Assembly (NCBI GenBank): GCA_002343775.1
Contig: DDSH01000017.1
Span: 1 to 46,182 of the forward strand
DNA length: 46,182 nt
Direction: 5' to 3'
Source: Anaerolineales bacterium UBA2395
GTDB lineage: Bacteria; Chloroflexota; Anaerolineae; Anaerolineales; Villigracilaceae
How positions within the stretch are numbered: position 1 is the stretch's first letter; every line of letters begins with the position of its first letter. The notes beneath the pieces were generated by a model, which had not been told where the DNA came from, did no database searches, and was given only the letters and a program-made list of their open reading frames with translations. The position numbers and the translations under genes are program-made. Of the stretch, positions 15,383-22,931 are shown in pieces.

Positions 15383-16210
15383 ATGAGTACATACCGTCCT
15401 AACCCACTCGGAGATGGATTGAAGCGCCTGTGGAATGGCATCGTCCACAATCGGCAAGTCAACCGGGGTGCCGCCTGGGGCATGATGATCGTCGGCGCCC
15501 TGCTGGCGTTCGAAATCTTCAACTTCAGCACCACGCAATACGCCCTGCACGACATGCTTGGCGACCTGACCTTCGCTGGCATGAAGTGGTCCACCGTGCT
15601 TGCCATTGCCTTCTGCGGCATCGACTTTGCGGGAATCGCCCGCATCTTCACCCCTGAACAGGGACGCGACGAACCCGCCGAAGTCTATTACCTCTTCGGT
15701 GCATGGCTGCTGGCGGCTGGATTCAACGCCACACTCACCTGGTGGGGTGTTTCGGTCGCCATCGCACAAAATGGCGGCATTCAGGGAGCTGGCTCCGTCA
15801 GTTCCGCCACCCTCAATCAGGCTGTACCGATCTTCGTCGCCGCCATGGTCTGGCTTGTGCGCCTGCTGATCATCGGGACCTTCTCCCTTGCCGGAGACCG
15901 CATGTTCACCACCGCGCAGGTCAATCAATACCAACCACGGCAACAGTACAACAACCCGCAACCGCGACAGTCCACCTATCAGGCTCCACGCCCGACGCAA
16001 TACAACCAACCATCCAATCAGCCCGTGTTGCGCTCGGCTTCGCAGATCAACCGCCCCGTCAATGCGCCAACACCATCCAACAACTTCCGCCCGGCGCCCA
16101 AGCCTGTGCAGTCGCAGCAAAGTTCCTTCATCCCGCCTGAACCGACCTACCATCCCGTCTCTTACGATGCTCGCACTTCCGATGGAGAAGGTCGCCGATA
16201 CGACGCCTGA
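15383..16210 (+). CDS. four-helix membrane protein with Gln/Pro/Asn-rich tail, unknown
   Basis: The 275-residue protein has four hydrophobic segments (about GAAWGMMIVGALLAFEIF, WSTVLAIAFCGIDFAGIA, YLFGAWLLAAGFNATLTW and IFVAAMVWLVRLLIIGTF). A low-complexity tail of about 95 residues, rich in Gln, Pro, Asn and Tyr, follows and is probably disordered. I do not recognise the family. The ribosome-binding site is excellent (AAGGAGGT, 5 nt before the ATG). The gene sits behind a strong promoter carrying two GAAC-type operator boxes, and a membrane-anchored lytic transglycosylase follows 89 bp later. Controlled co-expression with a wall-cutting enzyme suggests an envelope channel, secretion or lysis role, which is inference. 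Confidence 0.75.
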   Translation: MSTYRPNPLGDGLKRLWNGIVHNRQVNRGAAWGMMIVGALLAFEIFNFSTTQYALHDMLGDLTFAGMKWSTVLAIAFCGIDFAGIARIFTPEQGRDEPAEVYYLFGAWLLAAGFNATLTWWGVSVAIAQNGGIQGAGSVSSATLNQAVPIFVAAMVWLVRLLIIGTFSLAGDRMFTTAQVNQYQPRQQYNNPQPRQSTYQAPRPTQYNQPSNQPVLRSASQINRPVNAPTPSNNFRPAPKPVQSQQSSFIPPEPTYHPVSYDARTSDGEGRRYDA

Positions 16211-16299
16211 TCGACCCACGCAGGAATCAGCCCTGCCCTACAACCCAATAACTCATTTCGAGCCCGGGTCCTTTAGACCCAGAAAAGAGAAGAAACCGT

Positions 16300-17007
16300 A
16301 TGCCCCGCGCTCGCTCCAAAAAAACTTACTGGCACGACACCCAAGCCGCTCCCCAGGAATACACCGGGAGCGGCTGTTTGTCCGGCTTTATGATCGTCCC
16401 GCTCGCCGTTATTACCGTCAGCCTGCTGCTTGCCACTCTCGCCTGGAAAACCGAACCGATCCCATATGCTGCGCCTTTTCAATTGGATGAGACGCCCGAT
16501 GCCGCCCCTAAAAGTCTTTCCCCCATCTTCAGAGAAGAAGTGCTCTACTGGGCAGATTCTATCGTGAGGTGGGCGTCCGCTTCAAACCTGGACCCGAACC
16601 TGGTCGCCACCATCATGCAGATCGAATCCTGCGGAGACCCGCGCGCCACCTCCAGCGCCGGGGCAATGGGGCTGTTTCAGGTCATGCCGTTTCACTTCCA
16701 CACCAGCGACAGCCCCTACAACCCTGAAACCAACGCCGCCCGCGGACTTGCCTACCTTGTCCGCTCGCTTGACGCAGCGAACGGAGATGCCCGTCTCGCG
16801 ATGGCAGGCTACAACGGCGGCATCAGCGTCATCCAACGCGGCGAATGGACATGGTCTGCGCAGACGAAGCGGTATGTGCAATATGGTGCGCCCATCTATA
16901 GCGATGCGATCAGCGGGGTTTCATCCAGCAGCGCTTTGAACGAATGGTATAGCAAGTATGGTGTCAGTCTATGCCGTCAGGCGCATCAGCGTCTCGGCTT
17001 GCCGTAA
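16300..17007 (+). CDS. membrane-anchored lytic transglycosylase (SLT domain)
   Basis: The 235-residue protein has a short basic cytoplasmic N-terminus, one membrane segment (about residues 30-48) and an external SLT/lysozyme-like domain. Catalytic Glu109 lies in IMQIESCGDPRA and is followed by GAMGLFQVMP and AGYNGG, the classic transglycosylase motifs. It should cleave peptidoglycan to 1,6-anhydro-muropeptides. A weak purine-rich site (AGAGAAG) precedes the ATG. It is probably co-transcribed with the upstream membrane protein. Anchored SLT enzymes of this size serve in secretion systems (VirB1-like), phages and wall turnover; no other secretion or phage gene is nearby. The stop lies 8 bp from the convergent histidine kinase and no terminator was seen. 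Confidence 0.9.
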   Translation: MPRARSKKTYWHDTQAAPQEYTGSGCLSGFMIVPLAVITVSLLLATLAWKTEPIPYAAPFQLDETPDAAPKSLSPIFREEVLYWADSIVRWASASNLDPNLVATIMQIESCGDPRATSSAGAMGLFQVMPFHFHTSDSPYNPETNAARGLAYLVRSLDAANGDARLAMAGYNGGISVIQRGEWTWSAQTKRYVQYGAPIYSDAISGVSSSSALNEWYSKYGVSLCRQAHQRLGLP

Positions 17008-17015
17008 ATCCCCGC

Positions 17016-18383
17016 TTATTTCAACACATTCAACCAGATCACGAAGGTCGTACCGCTGCCCTCTTTCGACTCAACCTTGATCTGCCCGCCGTGGTGTTCG
17101 ACGATCCATTTTGCGATGGAAAGTCCCAGCCCGAAGCCGCCCGCCTTGGAGCGCGTGCGCGATTTTTCGGCGCGATAAAAACGCTCGAAGATGTGCGGTA
17201 AATCCTCGGCGGGGATGCCCGGTCCCGTGTCGCGGACGATGATGCGTCCCTGCTCCCCAAGTTTGTTCAGGCTGAGGAATACTTCCCCACCTGTTGGTGT
17301 GTACTGAACTGCGTTCGAAACCAGGTTCAATAGTACCTGTTTCAGGCGGTCGCGGTCTCCATTGACAATGACCTGATCGATTTCATTCAAATGCACCTGC
17401 ACACGGTTTCGTGCCAACACACGCATTTCGGTAAACACTTCGGTCAACAGCAGGTCGAGTTCCACCGGCGCAAAATTGAGTGCCAGTTTACCCGAATCTG
17501 CCTGTGCAAGCATGAGCAACCCGCCCACCAAACGTGAAAGCCTGCCCGCTTCCTGGTCGATACTGGTCAGGGATTCCTCATCCGCTTCCTTGATGCGGCG
17601 CATCAAGTCCACGTTGCCTTTGATGACCGTCAGCGGCGTGCGCAGTTCATGGCTCACATCCGCAAGGAAGCGCTGCTGCGACGTGAAAAGCGATTCAAGG
17701 CGTTCGAGCGTCTGGTTGAAAGAGACCACCAGGTCCCCGATCTCATCCTGCGATTGCTCTTGATGCGGAATACGGCGAGACAGATCGTCAGCACGGTTGA
17801 TCTGATCCACGGTTTCAGTGATCGATTCCAGGGGGAAAAGTGCGCGTCCCAGCACCAGCCACGATCCGAGTCCTGCCATCATCACAGCAATGACAGCAAT
17901 GACGATCATGGTGGAAAGCAAATTGCCGCGCGTGGCATCCACAACAGATAGACTCGCGCCAACCTGCAATGTACCCACGTTGCGTTCCCCCAGCATCAAC
18001 GGGACATTCAAGACCCGCAAATGCGCACCTTCAAGGTAGGAATCCTGATACAGCGTCAGCCCAGAGTTGAGCGCAATCGGGTCAAGCGGTTTGGTCAATG
18101 CGCCAATGCTCGGCGAAGCGGATACCAATTCGCCATCGCGACTCCAAACCTGCACATAGGCGCTGGCGGTCATGTCCAATTGCGGCAGACTGATCAGTCG
18201 CAGCTCGCCCATTGGGCTGACCGTGGTGGCACGGAATATCTCACGCGATACGCTCGCCAGCATGGTATCCACCTGGTTGAGCAGGATGACGTTGATGAGC
18301 ACATACACCGCCGCGCCGAAGATCAGCAGAATCCCGCCAATGAACGTCGTATAAAGCAATGTAAGGCGCAGGCGCAAAGACAT
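17016..18383 (-). CDS. HAMP-domain sensor histidine kinase
   Basis: The 455-residue kinase has a transmembrane helix near residues 9-33, an extracytoplasmic sensor region to about 152, and a second helix (155-178). A HAMP domain, a HisKA domain with phospho-acceptor His245 in DVSHELRTPL, and an HATPase domain follow. The ATPase shows the N box at Asn357 (NLVSNAVQYTP), the G1 box DTGPGI (385-390) and the G2 box GFGLGL (416-421). This is a classic OmpR-type partner kinase. The stimulus is not evident from the periplasmic domain. It is encoded downstream of the response regulator, but a rho-independent terminator separates the two genes. No strong ribosome-binding site is seen at the ATG. Confidence 0.95.
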   Translation of the reverse strand: MSLRLRLTLLYTTFIGGILLIFGAAVYVLINVILLNQVDTMLASVSREIFRATTVSPMGELRLISLPQLDMTASAYVQVWSRDGELVSASPSIGALTKPLDPIALNSGLTLYQDSYLEGAHLRVLNVPLMLGERNVGTLQVGASLSVVDATRGNLLSTMIVIAVIAVMMAGLGSWLVLGRALFPLESITETVDQINRADDLSRRIPHQEQSQDEIGDLVVSFNQTLERLESLFTSQQRFLADVSHELRTPLTVIKGNVDLMRRIKEADEESLTSIDQEAGRLSRLVGGLLMLAQADSGKLALNFAPVELDLLLTEVFTEMRVLARNRVQVHLNEIDQVIVNGDRDRLKQVLLNLVSNAVQYTPTGGEVFLSLNKLGEQGRIIVRDTGPGIPAEDLPHIFERFYRAEKSRTRSKAGGFGLGLSIAKWIVEHHGGQIKVESKEGSGTTFVIWLNVLK

Positions 18384-18435
18384 GGTCAGTAGTTTAACCG
18401 CTGGAGTTTAAGACAGCGTGAGAATTGCTTCTTAT

Positions 18436-18460
18436 AAAAAAAGCGGCAGTCACCTGCCGC
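18436..18460 (-). terminator. terminator between response regulator and kinase genes
   Basis: On the minus strand GCGGCAG-GTGA-CTGCCGC is followed by a run of seven T (18436-18442). It lies between the two genes of the two-component system and should lower kinase expression relative to the regulator. Confidence 0.85.
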
Positions 18461-18467
18461 AATCATG

Positions 18468-19145
18468 TTATGGATTTTCCCTGAGCACGTACCCCACCCC
18501 GCGCACCGTATGGATGAGCCGCATCTCACCGTCGGTCTCCAATTTCTGGCGCAGATAACGGATGTACACTTCCAGTACATTGCTCTCGCCGCCAAAGTCA
18601 TAGCCCCAAACCCGGTCAAAAATGACTTCACGGGTCAGCACCTGCTTGGGATGACGCAGGAACAACTCCAGCAACTCGTATTCCTTGGCAGTCAATGCCA
18701 CGGTGCGGTTGCCGCGCGTCGCCTGACGCGAACCCGTATCCAGCGAAAGGTCGGCAAATTTCAGGACGGGGATCCGCTCCGGTTGGGTCCGGCGCAGAAG
18801 CGCGCGCACACGCGCAAGCAACTCGTCCAGATTGAACGGCTTGACCATGTAGTCGTCCGCGCCCGCATCCAATCCTTGAATGCGGTCCTGCACGGTATCC
18901 TTGGCGGTCAACATCAAAATTGGGATCGAACCACCCTGCCGCAGCCGATGGCAGACTTCCAAACCATCCATGCCGGGGAGCATCCAGTCCAAAATGACAA
19001 GGTCGGGAGTATGATCGCGCGCCGCGATCAAGCCCATCCGCCCATCGGTGGCGCTGTCCACCGTATAGCCTTCATAAGCCAAACCGCGCTGCAAAAGTTT
19101 CAGGATCGCCTGATCGTCTTCAATGATTAGGATTCGCTCATTCAT
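18468..19145 (-). CDS. OmpR/PhoB-family response regulator
   Basis: The 225-residue regulator has a receiver domain with the acidic pair Asp10/Asp11, the phospho-acceptor Asp53 in ILDWMLPGMDG, Thr80 and Lys102. A winged-helix DNA-binding domain carries LTAKEYELLELFLRHPKQVL and TVRGVGYVLRENP. It is the output partner of the kinase encoded just downstream. A good AAGGAAGGAG precedes the ATG. The gene ends at a terminator before the kinase gene. Its target promoters cannot be identified from this window. Confidence 0.96.
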   Translation of the reverse strand: MNERILIIEDDQAILKLLQRGLAYEGYTVDSATDGRMGLIAARDHTPDLVILDWMLPGMDGLEVCHRLRQGGSIPILMLTAKDTVQDRIQGLDAGADDYMVKPFNLDELLARVRALLRRTQPERIPVLKFADLSLDTGSRQATRGNRTVALTAKEYELLELFLRHPKQVLTREVIFDRVWGYDFGGESNVLEVYIRYLRQKLETDGEMRLIHTVRGVGYVLRENP

Positions 19146-19188
19146 GGCATCGCTCCTTCCTTAAAAATATACCATAATTTCCAATTGC

Positions 19189-19839
19189 TTAATTGCCTCT
19201 CAGCAAGCCCACAGCCGTCTGAAAGTCACTAGGATAGTCCGCTTGAAACGTCGCTCTCTTACCCGTCTCAGGATGGGTTAATGTCAGGGAAAATGCGTGC
19301 AACGCCGGGCGGGAGATCACGTCCGTCTCCGGGGCGCTGTAGAGGATATCTCCCAACAAAGGATGTCCCAACGCATAAGCGTGGACCCGGATCTGGTGGG
19401 TTCTGCCCGTCATCGGACACGCTTCGACCAACGCCGAAGCTTGGTAGCGTTCCAGAATCTTGAATCTCGTCTCTGAGCGGAGTCCGCTGCGATTATCCAC
19501 CACCGTACGATGTTTATGCCCCACGTTCACACGCAGCGGGAACTTCGTCACCTTTTCTTCCCACCTCGGCACCTCATTGACCAGCGCATGATAGGTTTTC
19601 TCCACCTCATGTTTCTCGAACTGGATGTTCAACGAACGATGCGCCTCGGCGGTCAATGCAAAAACGATGATGCCGCTCGTGACCTTGTCGATGCGGTGTA
19701 CCACCCAGACTTTCGCATAACGTTCCTCCAACTTCTGCACCAGATACGGCGCAGATTTATCCCAACCTTCGGGCAGCACGGATAAATCTGCAGGTTTGTT
19801 GACGACAAGAATGTGCGGGTCTGAATATACGATCTGCAT
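19189..19839 (-). CDS. RluA-family pseudouridine synthase
   Basis: The 216-residue protein isomerises uridine to pseudouridine in rRNA or tRNA. It contains the RluA catalytic motif HRIDKVTSG with catalytic Asp51, and MTGRTHQIRVHAYALGHPLLGD near the C-terminus. It lacks an N-terminal S4 domain, so it resembles the short RluA/RluE-like forms; the exact target base is unknown. It is divergent from the TrmH-family gene. The minus-strand -10 box TACAAT ends 6 nt before the ATG and no Shine-Dalgarno sequence is visible, which suggests a leaderless transcript. Confidence 0.92.
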   Translation of the reverse strand: MQIVYSDPHILVVNKPADLSVLPEGWDKSAPYLVQKLEERYAKVWVVHRIDKVTSGIIVFALTAEAHRSLNIQFEKHEVEKTYHALVNEVPRWEEKVTKFPLRVNVGHKHRTVVDNRSGLRSETRFKILERYQASALVEACPMTGRTHQIRVHAYALGHPLLGDILYSAPETDVISRPALHAFSLTLTHPETGKRATFQADYPSDFQTAVGLLRGN

Positions 19840-19845
19840 CGTTCA

Positions 19846-19851
19846 ATTGTA
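19846..19851 (-). promoter_or_regulatory. -10 box for leaderless RluA-family gene
   Basis: The minus strand reads TACAAT, 6 nt, ATG. The site lies just upstream of the TrmH promoter on the other strand, so the divergent starts are only about 55 bp apart. Confidence 0.5.
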
Positions 19852-19859
19852 CTGTATGC

Positions 19860-19888
19860 TTGACCCCGCACCGCTGCGGCGTTATCAT
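19860..19888 (+). promoter_or_regulatory. promoter for leaderless TrmH-family gene
   Basis: TTGACC (19860-19865), a 17-bp spacer and TATCAT (19883-19888) are followed by 6 nt and the ATG at 19895. The predicted start coincides with the A of the start codon, and there is no Shine-Dalgarno sequence. This is the best-supported leaderless start in the window. Confidence 0.65.
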
Positions 19889-19894
19889 GACCGC

Positions 19895-20713
19895 ATGGAC
19901 GAACAATCAGCCAATAATCCCTTTTTCATTGACTCGCTCAACCACCCGCTCGCCGGTCCCATCCGCAAGCTGCTTCACCGCGATGGTCGCCGCGAACTGG
20001 GTCAGATCCTCATCGACGATGAGGAAAATATTTTACAAGCGCTTGAAGCCGGTATCGAAATTGACTCGGTCTATTACGCAGGTGAAGAGACCATCTCAGA
20101 GCCCCTGCGCCAAAAACTCACTGCCGGAGCCACCATCCATGAAGTGGCAAAACGGACGACCAAGAAACTTTTCGAGAACGATAAAATCTCGCGAATCTTC
20201 GCCATTGCGCAAACACCCAAACCCATCGCCTTGGAGGCGTTGAAGGATGTCAAGAAGGACCTTGTCGTGTTGGAAGACTTGAGCATTTCAGGAAATATCG
20301 GCAACATCACCCGCACATCGCTCGCGCTGGGTATCGGCGGCATCATTCTGCTGAACATGGACCCCATCGACTTATACGACCGCCGCCTGATCCGCGCCAG
20401 CCGGGGCTATCTCTTTTCGCTGCCGATGATCACCGCGTCCACCCCAGACTTTTTGGAATATTGCCGAAAAAATAATGAAACCCTGCTGGTCATGGACATG
20501 CAAGCGGAAAAAACCATTGACGACCTTGCATCCATTCCCAGTCGCATGTTTATCGCATTTGGCAGCGAGAAAGAAGGCTGTTCTCCTGAAATAGAGAACG
20601 CGGCTACGATAAAAGCGCGCATCCCCATCAGTGACCGGGTCGAGTCGCTTAACGTCTCCGCTTCCGCGGGAATCACACTATACAGCCGATCCAAATTCAA
20701 CCAGACTGTATGA
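19895..20713 (+). CDS. TrmH/SpoU-family RNA 2'-O-methyltransferase
   Basis: The product (272 residues from the ATG at 19895) is a SpoU-class SAM-dependent RNA methyltransferase with a trefoil-knot fold. Motif 1 is SGNIGNITRTSLALG, motif 2 is AFGSEKEGCSPEI, and motif 3 is RVESLNVSASAGITLY. The target RNA is unknown. The open frame extends upstream to 19796, overlapping the divergent pseudouridine synthase gene. The start at 19895 is preferred because the homologous region begins there and a promoter ends 6 nt before it. Two RNA-modification genes thus share a compact divergent promoter region. Confidence 0.9.
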   Translation: MDEQSANNPFFIDSLNHPLAGPIRKLLHRDGRRELGQILIDDEENILQALEAGIEIDSVYYAGEETISEPLRQKLTAGATIHEVAKRTTKKLFENDKISRIFAIAQTPKPIALEALKDVKKDLVVLEDLSISGNIGNITRTSLALGIGGIILLNMDPIDLYDRRLIRASRGYLFSLPMITASTPDFLEYCRKNNETLLVMDMQAEKTIDDLASIPSRMFIAFGSEKEGCSPEIENAATIKARIPISDRVESLNVSASAGITLYSRSKFNQTV

Positions 20714-20717
20714 TAGC

Positions 20718-20749
20718 AAAAAGCCAGAGGCGAGATACTCTGGCTTTTT
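20718..20749 (+). terminator. terminator after TrmH-family gene
   Basis: A 12-bp stem (AAAAAGCCAGAG / CTCTGGCTTTTT) has an 8-nt loop and ends in a T-tract. It begins 5 bp after the stop codon. Confidence 0.9.
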
Positions 20750-20814
20750 TGATTCGGGAACTTTTTTGACTGTTTATCGTTTTACGAAGAGACACAATTA
20801 AAATGGAGAACAAC

Positions 20815-21225
20815 ATGAAACAAACGACTTTCTTTTTGATCATACTTTTGGCGCTTCTATTATCCGCTTGTTCGGGCGGATCAATCTCCCCAGAAGGTGA
20901 ATGGACCCTGGTTTCGTATGGCGCTTCTGCCGCCCCTACCCCTGCCCTGCCAGATGTGGAAACATCCATCAACTTCGGCACGGATGGTGAAGTTGGCGGC
21001 ACGGTGGGGTGCAATACCTTCGGCGGTGAGTACAAGGTCAATGGTGAACAGGTTACGTTTTCAGGAATCTTTTCCACACTGATGTTCTGCGAAGGGACAT
21101 CTGATCAGGAAAGCGCAGTGCTCGCCATCCTTTCAGATAAGACCTTGAATTTTTCCATCAGCGGAAATCAGTTGACTCTGATCTCTGAAGACGGCGCATC
21201 CATCATCATTTTGGCAAAGAAATAA
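20815..21225 (+). CDS. META-domain lipoprotein
   Basis: This 136-residue exported lipoprotein has the lipobox LLSAC (Cys19). It is followed by a single META-type domain recognised by GEWTLVSYG, INFGTDGEVGGTVGCNTFGG and FCEGTSDQESAVLAIL. META domains occur in HslJ-like envelope and stress proteins; the molecular function is unknown. I chose the start at 20815 because GGAG lies 6 nt upstream and the signal peptide begins there; an ATG four codons earlier is less likely. The gene is flanked by terminators on both sides and is therefore monocistronic. Confidence 0.88.
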   Translation: MKQTTFFLIILLALLLSACSGGSISPEGEWTLVSYGASAAPTPALPDVETSINFGTDGEVGGTVGCNTFGGEYKVNGEQVTFSGIFSTLMFCEGTSDQESAVLAILSDKTLNFSISGNQLTLISEDGASIIILAKK

Positions 21226-21227
21226 TC

Positions 21228-21269
21228 AAACAAAAAGACCGCGAGAGTACTCTCGCGGTCTTTTTGTTT
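21228..21269. terminator. bidirectional terminator, perfect 42-bp palindrome
   Basis: The sequence from AAACAAAAAG to CTTTTTGTTT is a perfect palindrome centred on GAGAGTACTCTC. It ends the META gene on the plus strand and overlaps the stop of the convergent ABC permease at 21268. Confidence 0.93.
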
Positions 21270-22053
21270 AACTGCTCGCGCCGCTATATTGTTTCAAACC
21301 GGCTCTCCAAATTCTGGAAGCGAGGAAAAAGCTGACGATGCTGACAAGGATAAAGGTCAGGATTTGCGTCATTTCCAATTCGCCGCGCAAGGCTTGCAGC
21401 GGAATCGTCGTTGCAACTGCGATGGGAATGATGAAGGTGACAATGATCCGCAGCCAGACCGGGTAAACCGTGGCGGGATACCGTCCCGCATCGAGCAGGG
21501 CTTGCAGGATGGTAACGTTGTTGTCGAATTTGACGAACCAGAAGGTGAGCGCAATGAGGACGATCCAAAGGCTGTAGATGATGATCATGCCTGTGATGGC
21601 GAGCAGGATAAAGGTCAGGATTTGAAGCGGGGTGGTCGTAGCAGTAGACATATTCACACCAACCACGATCAGTACCACAGCGAGAATCAAATCCCAAAAT
21701 CTCCAGACAGTAATGCGCGAGAATGTGACGAGGAACATGCTGTTGACCGGCTGGAGGATGGTGTAGTCCATCGAGCCGTCACGGATGGATTGGTTGAATT
21801 TTTCGGTGTTGGGCCAGATCAGCGCGATCATCAGGGTGTTGACGAGACGGAAGACGCCCAGCAGTGCGATGAGTTCGCCCAAGCCCCAACCGCCAAGCGT
21901 TTCGGTGTTGCTGAAGATGATATTGAGCGAGAGCAGTTCCCAGCCGAGCCACATGAGGTTAAGCAGAATGTTGACGACCGTATCGGCGCGATATGCCAGT
22001 GACATTTGCACGTTCATTTTGAAAAATGCCGAAAGCAATTTGAGGGTTTGCAT
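21268..22053 (-). CDS. ABC-2 type permease (COG3694/DUF990 family)
   Basis: The 261-residue integral membrane protein has six predicted membrane segments and fits the ABC-2 permease family found with a COG4587 permease and a COG4586 ATPase. It starts MQTLKLLSAFFKMNVQ and contains the cytoplasmic loop RDGSMDYTILQPVNSMF, shared in character with its partner. It is the last gene of a three-gene operon, starting 1 nt after the stop of the upstream permease. Together with that protein it should form a heterodimeric membrane channel for efflux. The substrate is unknown. Confidence 0.9.
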   Translation of the reverse strand: MQTLKLLSAFFKMNVQMSLAYRADTVVNILLNLMWLGWELLSLNIIFSNTETLGGWGLGELIALLGVFRLVNTLMIALIWPNTEKFNQSIRDGSMDYTILQPVNSMFLVTFSRITVWRFWDLILAVVLIVVGVNMSTATTTPLQILTFILLAITGMIIIYSLWIVLIALTFWFVKFDNNVTILQALLDAGRYPATVYPVWLRIIVTFIIPIAVATTIPLQALRGELEMTQILTFILVSIVSFFLASRIWRAGLKQYSGASS

Positions 22054-22054
22054 C

Positions 22055-22864
22055 TTACGCTCCCACGGCAGAAAAGCGTTTTACGCCTTCGCGCCAGACC
22101 CAATTGAAGAAGAGGATCGAGATCACCAGCCACACACCCGCCATGATATATCCTTGAATGATTTGTTCGGCGGAAAGTCTGCCCAGGATCAATTGGATGG
22201 GGTAGTACATGAAAAGTTGGAACGGCAGGAACTGGGCAATATCCTGAATGACCTTCGGCATGAGCGGCAGCGGCACGAACTGACCGGAGAACAACAGGAT
22301 GATCGCGAAATAAAACTCGTGGATGGAGTACACGCGTGTTGTCCAGAAAGCGAGTGAGGTGATGGCGGCGGAGAGCAGGTAACCGATGACGAAGCCCAGG
22401 ACCATGGCAGGGATGGAAAGCAAAACGCCGGAAAGAGTCACTCCACTGAAATCGGGTTTGAAAAGAAAGAACAAAATGATCCAGATGGGGATCAAGCCCA
22501 TGATGGTCAGCATTTTGAAGGCGATGTTGTTGACGAGTGCATTTGTCAGCATGGGGTGAATCGGCTTGACCAGTTCGCCAGAAAGCGAACCATCTTGAAT
22601 TTTGTAGGCAAAGGTGTGAATGATGATGTTGCTGGTGATCTGGTCGCAGATGAGAAGGACCATGTAATAGGTCACGAAGTCATTGGCAGTGAAACCATTG
22701 ACCTCGCCTTTGACGCCGGCAATGCTCGTCCACACAGCGAGATAGATGATAGGGGAAACCAGCCAGTACAACAGGTACATGAGCAGGTTGGCGCGGTATT
22801 GCCACTGCTCCGCCCAGTTGACCTGCCAGAGTCGTTTGAAGATAAGGAACATATGATTCTCCAT
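22055..22864 (-). CDS. ABC-2 type permease (COG4587 family)
   Basis: The 269-residue membrane protein has six hydrophobic segments and the cytoplasmic loop QDGSLSGELVKPIHPM, typical of the first permease in COG4586-COG4587-COG3694 export systems. It lies between the ATPase gene and the second permease gene on the same strand. The 62-bp gap from the ATPase is occupied by an inverted GTAGGGGCGACCC repeat, which may affect message stability and the subunit ratio. The exported substrate is unknown. Confidence 0.9.
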   Translation of the reverse strand: MENHMFLIFKRLWQVNWAEQWQYRANLLMYLLYWLVSPIIYLAVWTSIAGVKGEVNGFTANDFVTYYMVLLICDQITSNIIIHTFAYKIQDGSLSGELVKPIHPMLTNALVNNIAFKMLTIMGLIPIWIILFFLFKPDFSGVTLSGVLLSIPAMVLGFVIGYLLSAAITSLAFWTTRVYSIHEFYFAIILLFSGQFVPLPLMPKVIQDIAQFLPFQLFMYYPIQLILGRLSAEQIIQGYIMAGVWLVISILFFNWVWREGVKRFSAVGA

Positions 22865-22868
22865 TCAT

Positions 22869-22931
22869 CGTAGGGGCGACCCGCCCATATCGGCAGCACT
22901 CCTCGATAAACAATGAAGGGTCGCCCCTACG
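22869..22931. repeat. GTAGGGGC-type inverted repeat inside ABC operon
   Basis: Fourteen-bp perfect arms (CGTAGGGGCGACCC at 22869-22882 and its complement at 22918-22931) enclose 35 nt. The left end resembles the palindrome at 6295. The repeat overlaps the 3' end of the ATPase gene, and its GTAGGGG end supplies the TAG stop codon. Confidence 0.75.

Noticed and set aside
15383..17007. Remnant of a conjugative element or prophage
   Set aside because: A VirB1-like transglycosylase alone is not evidence; no relaxase, coupling protein, integrase, attachment repeat or phage gene is present.
21289..22002. Plus-strand open frame of 237 codons opposite the ABC permease
   Set aside because: Asp/Gln/Glu-rich antisense shadow of hydrophobic codons, with no independent signal.
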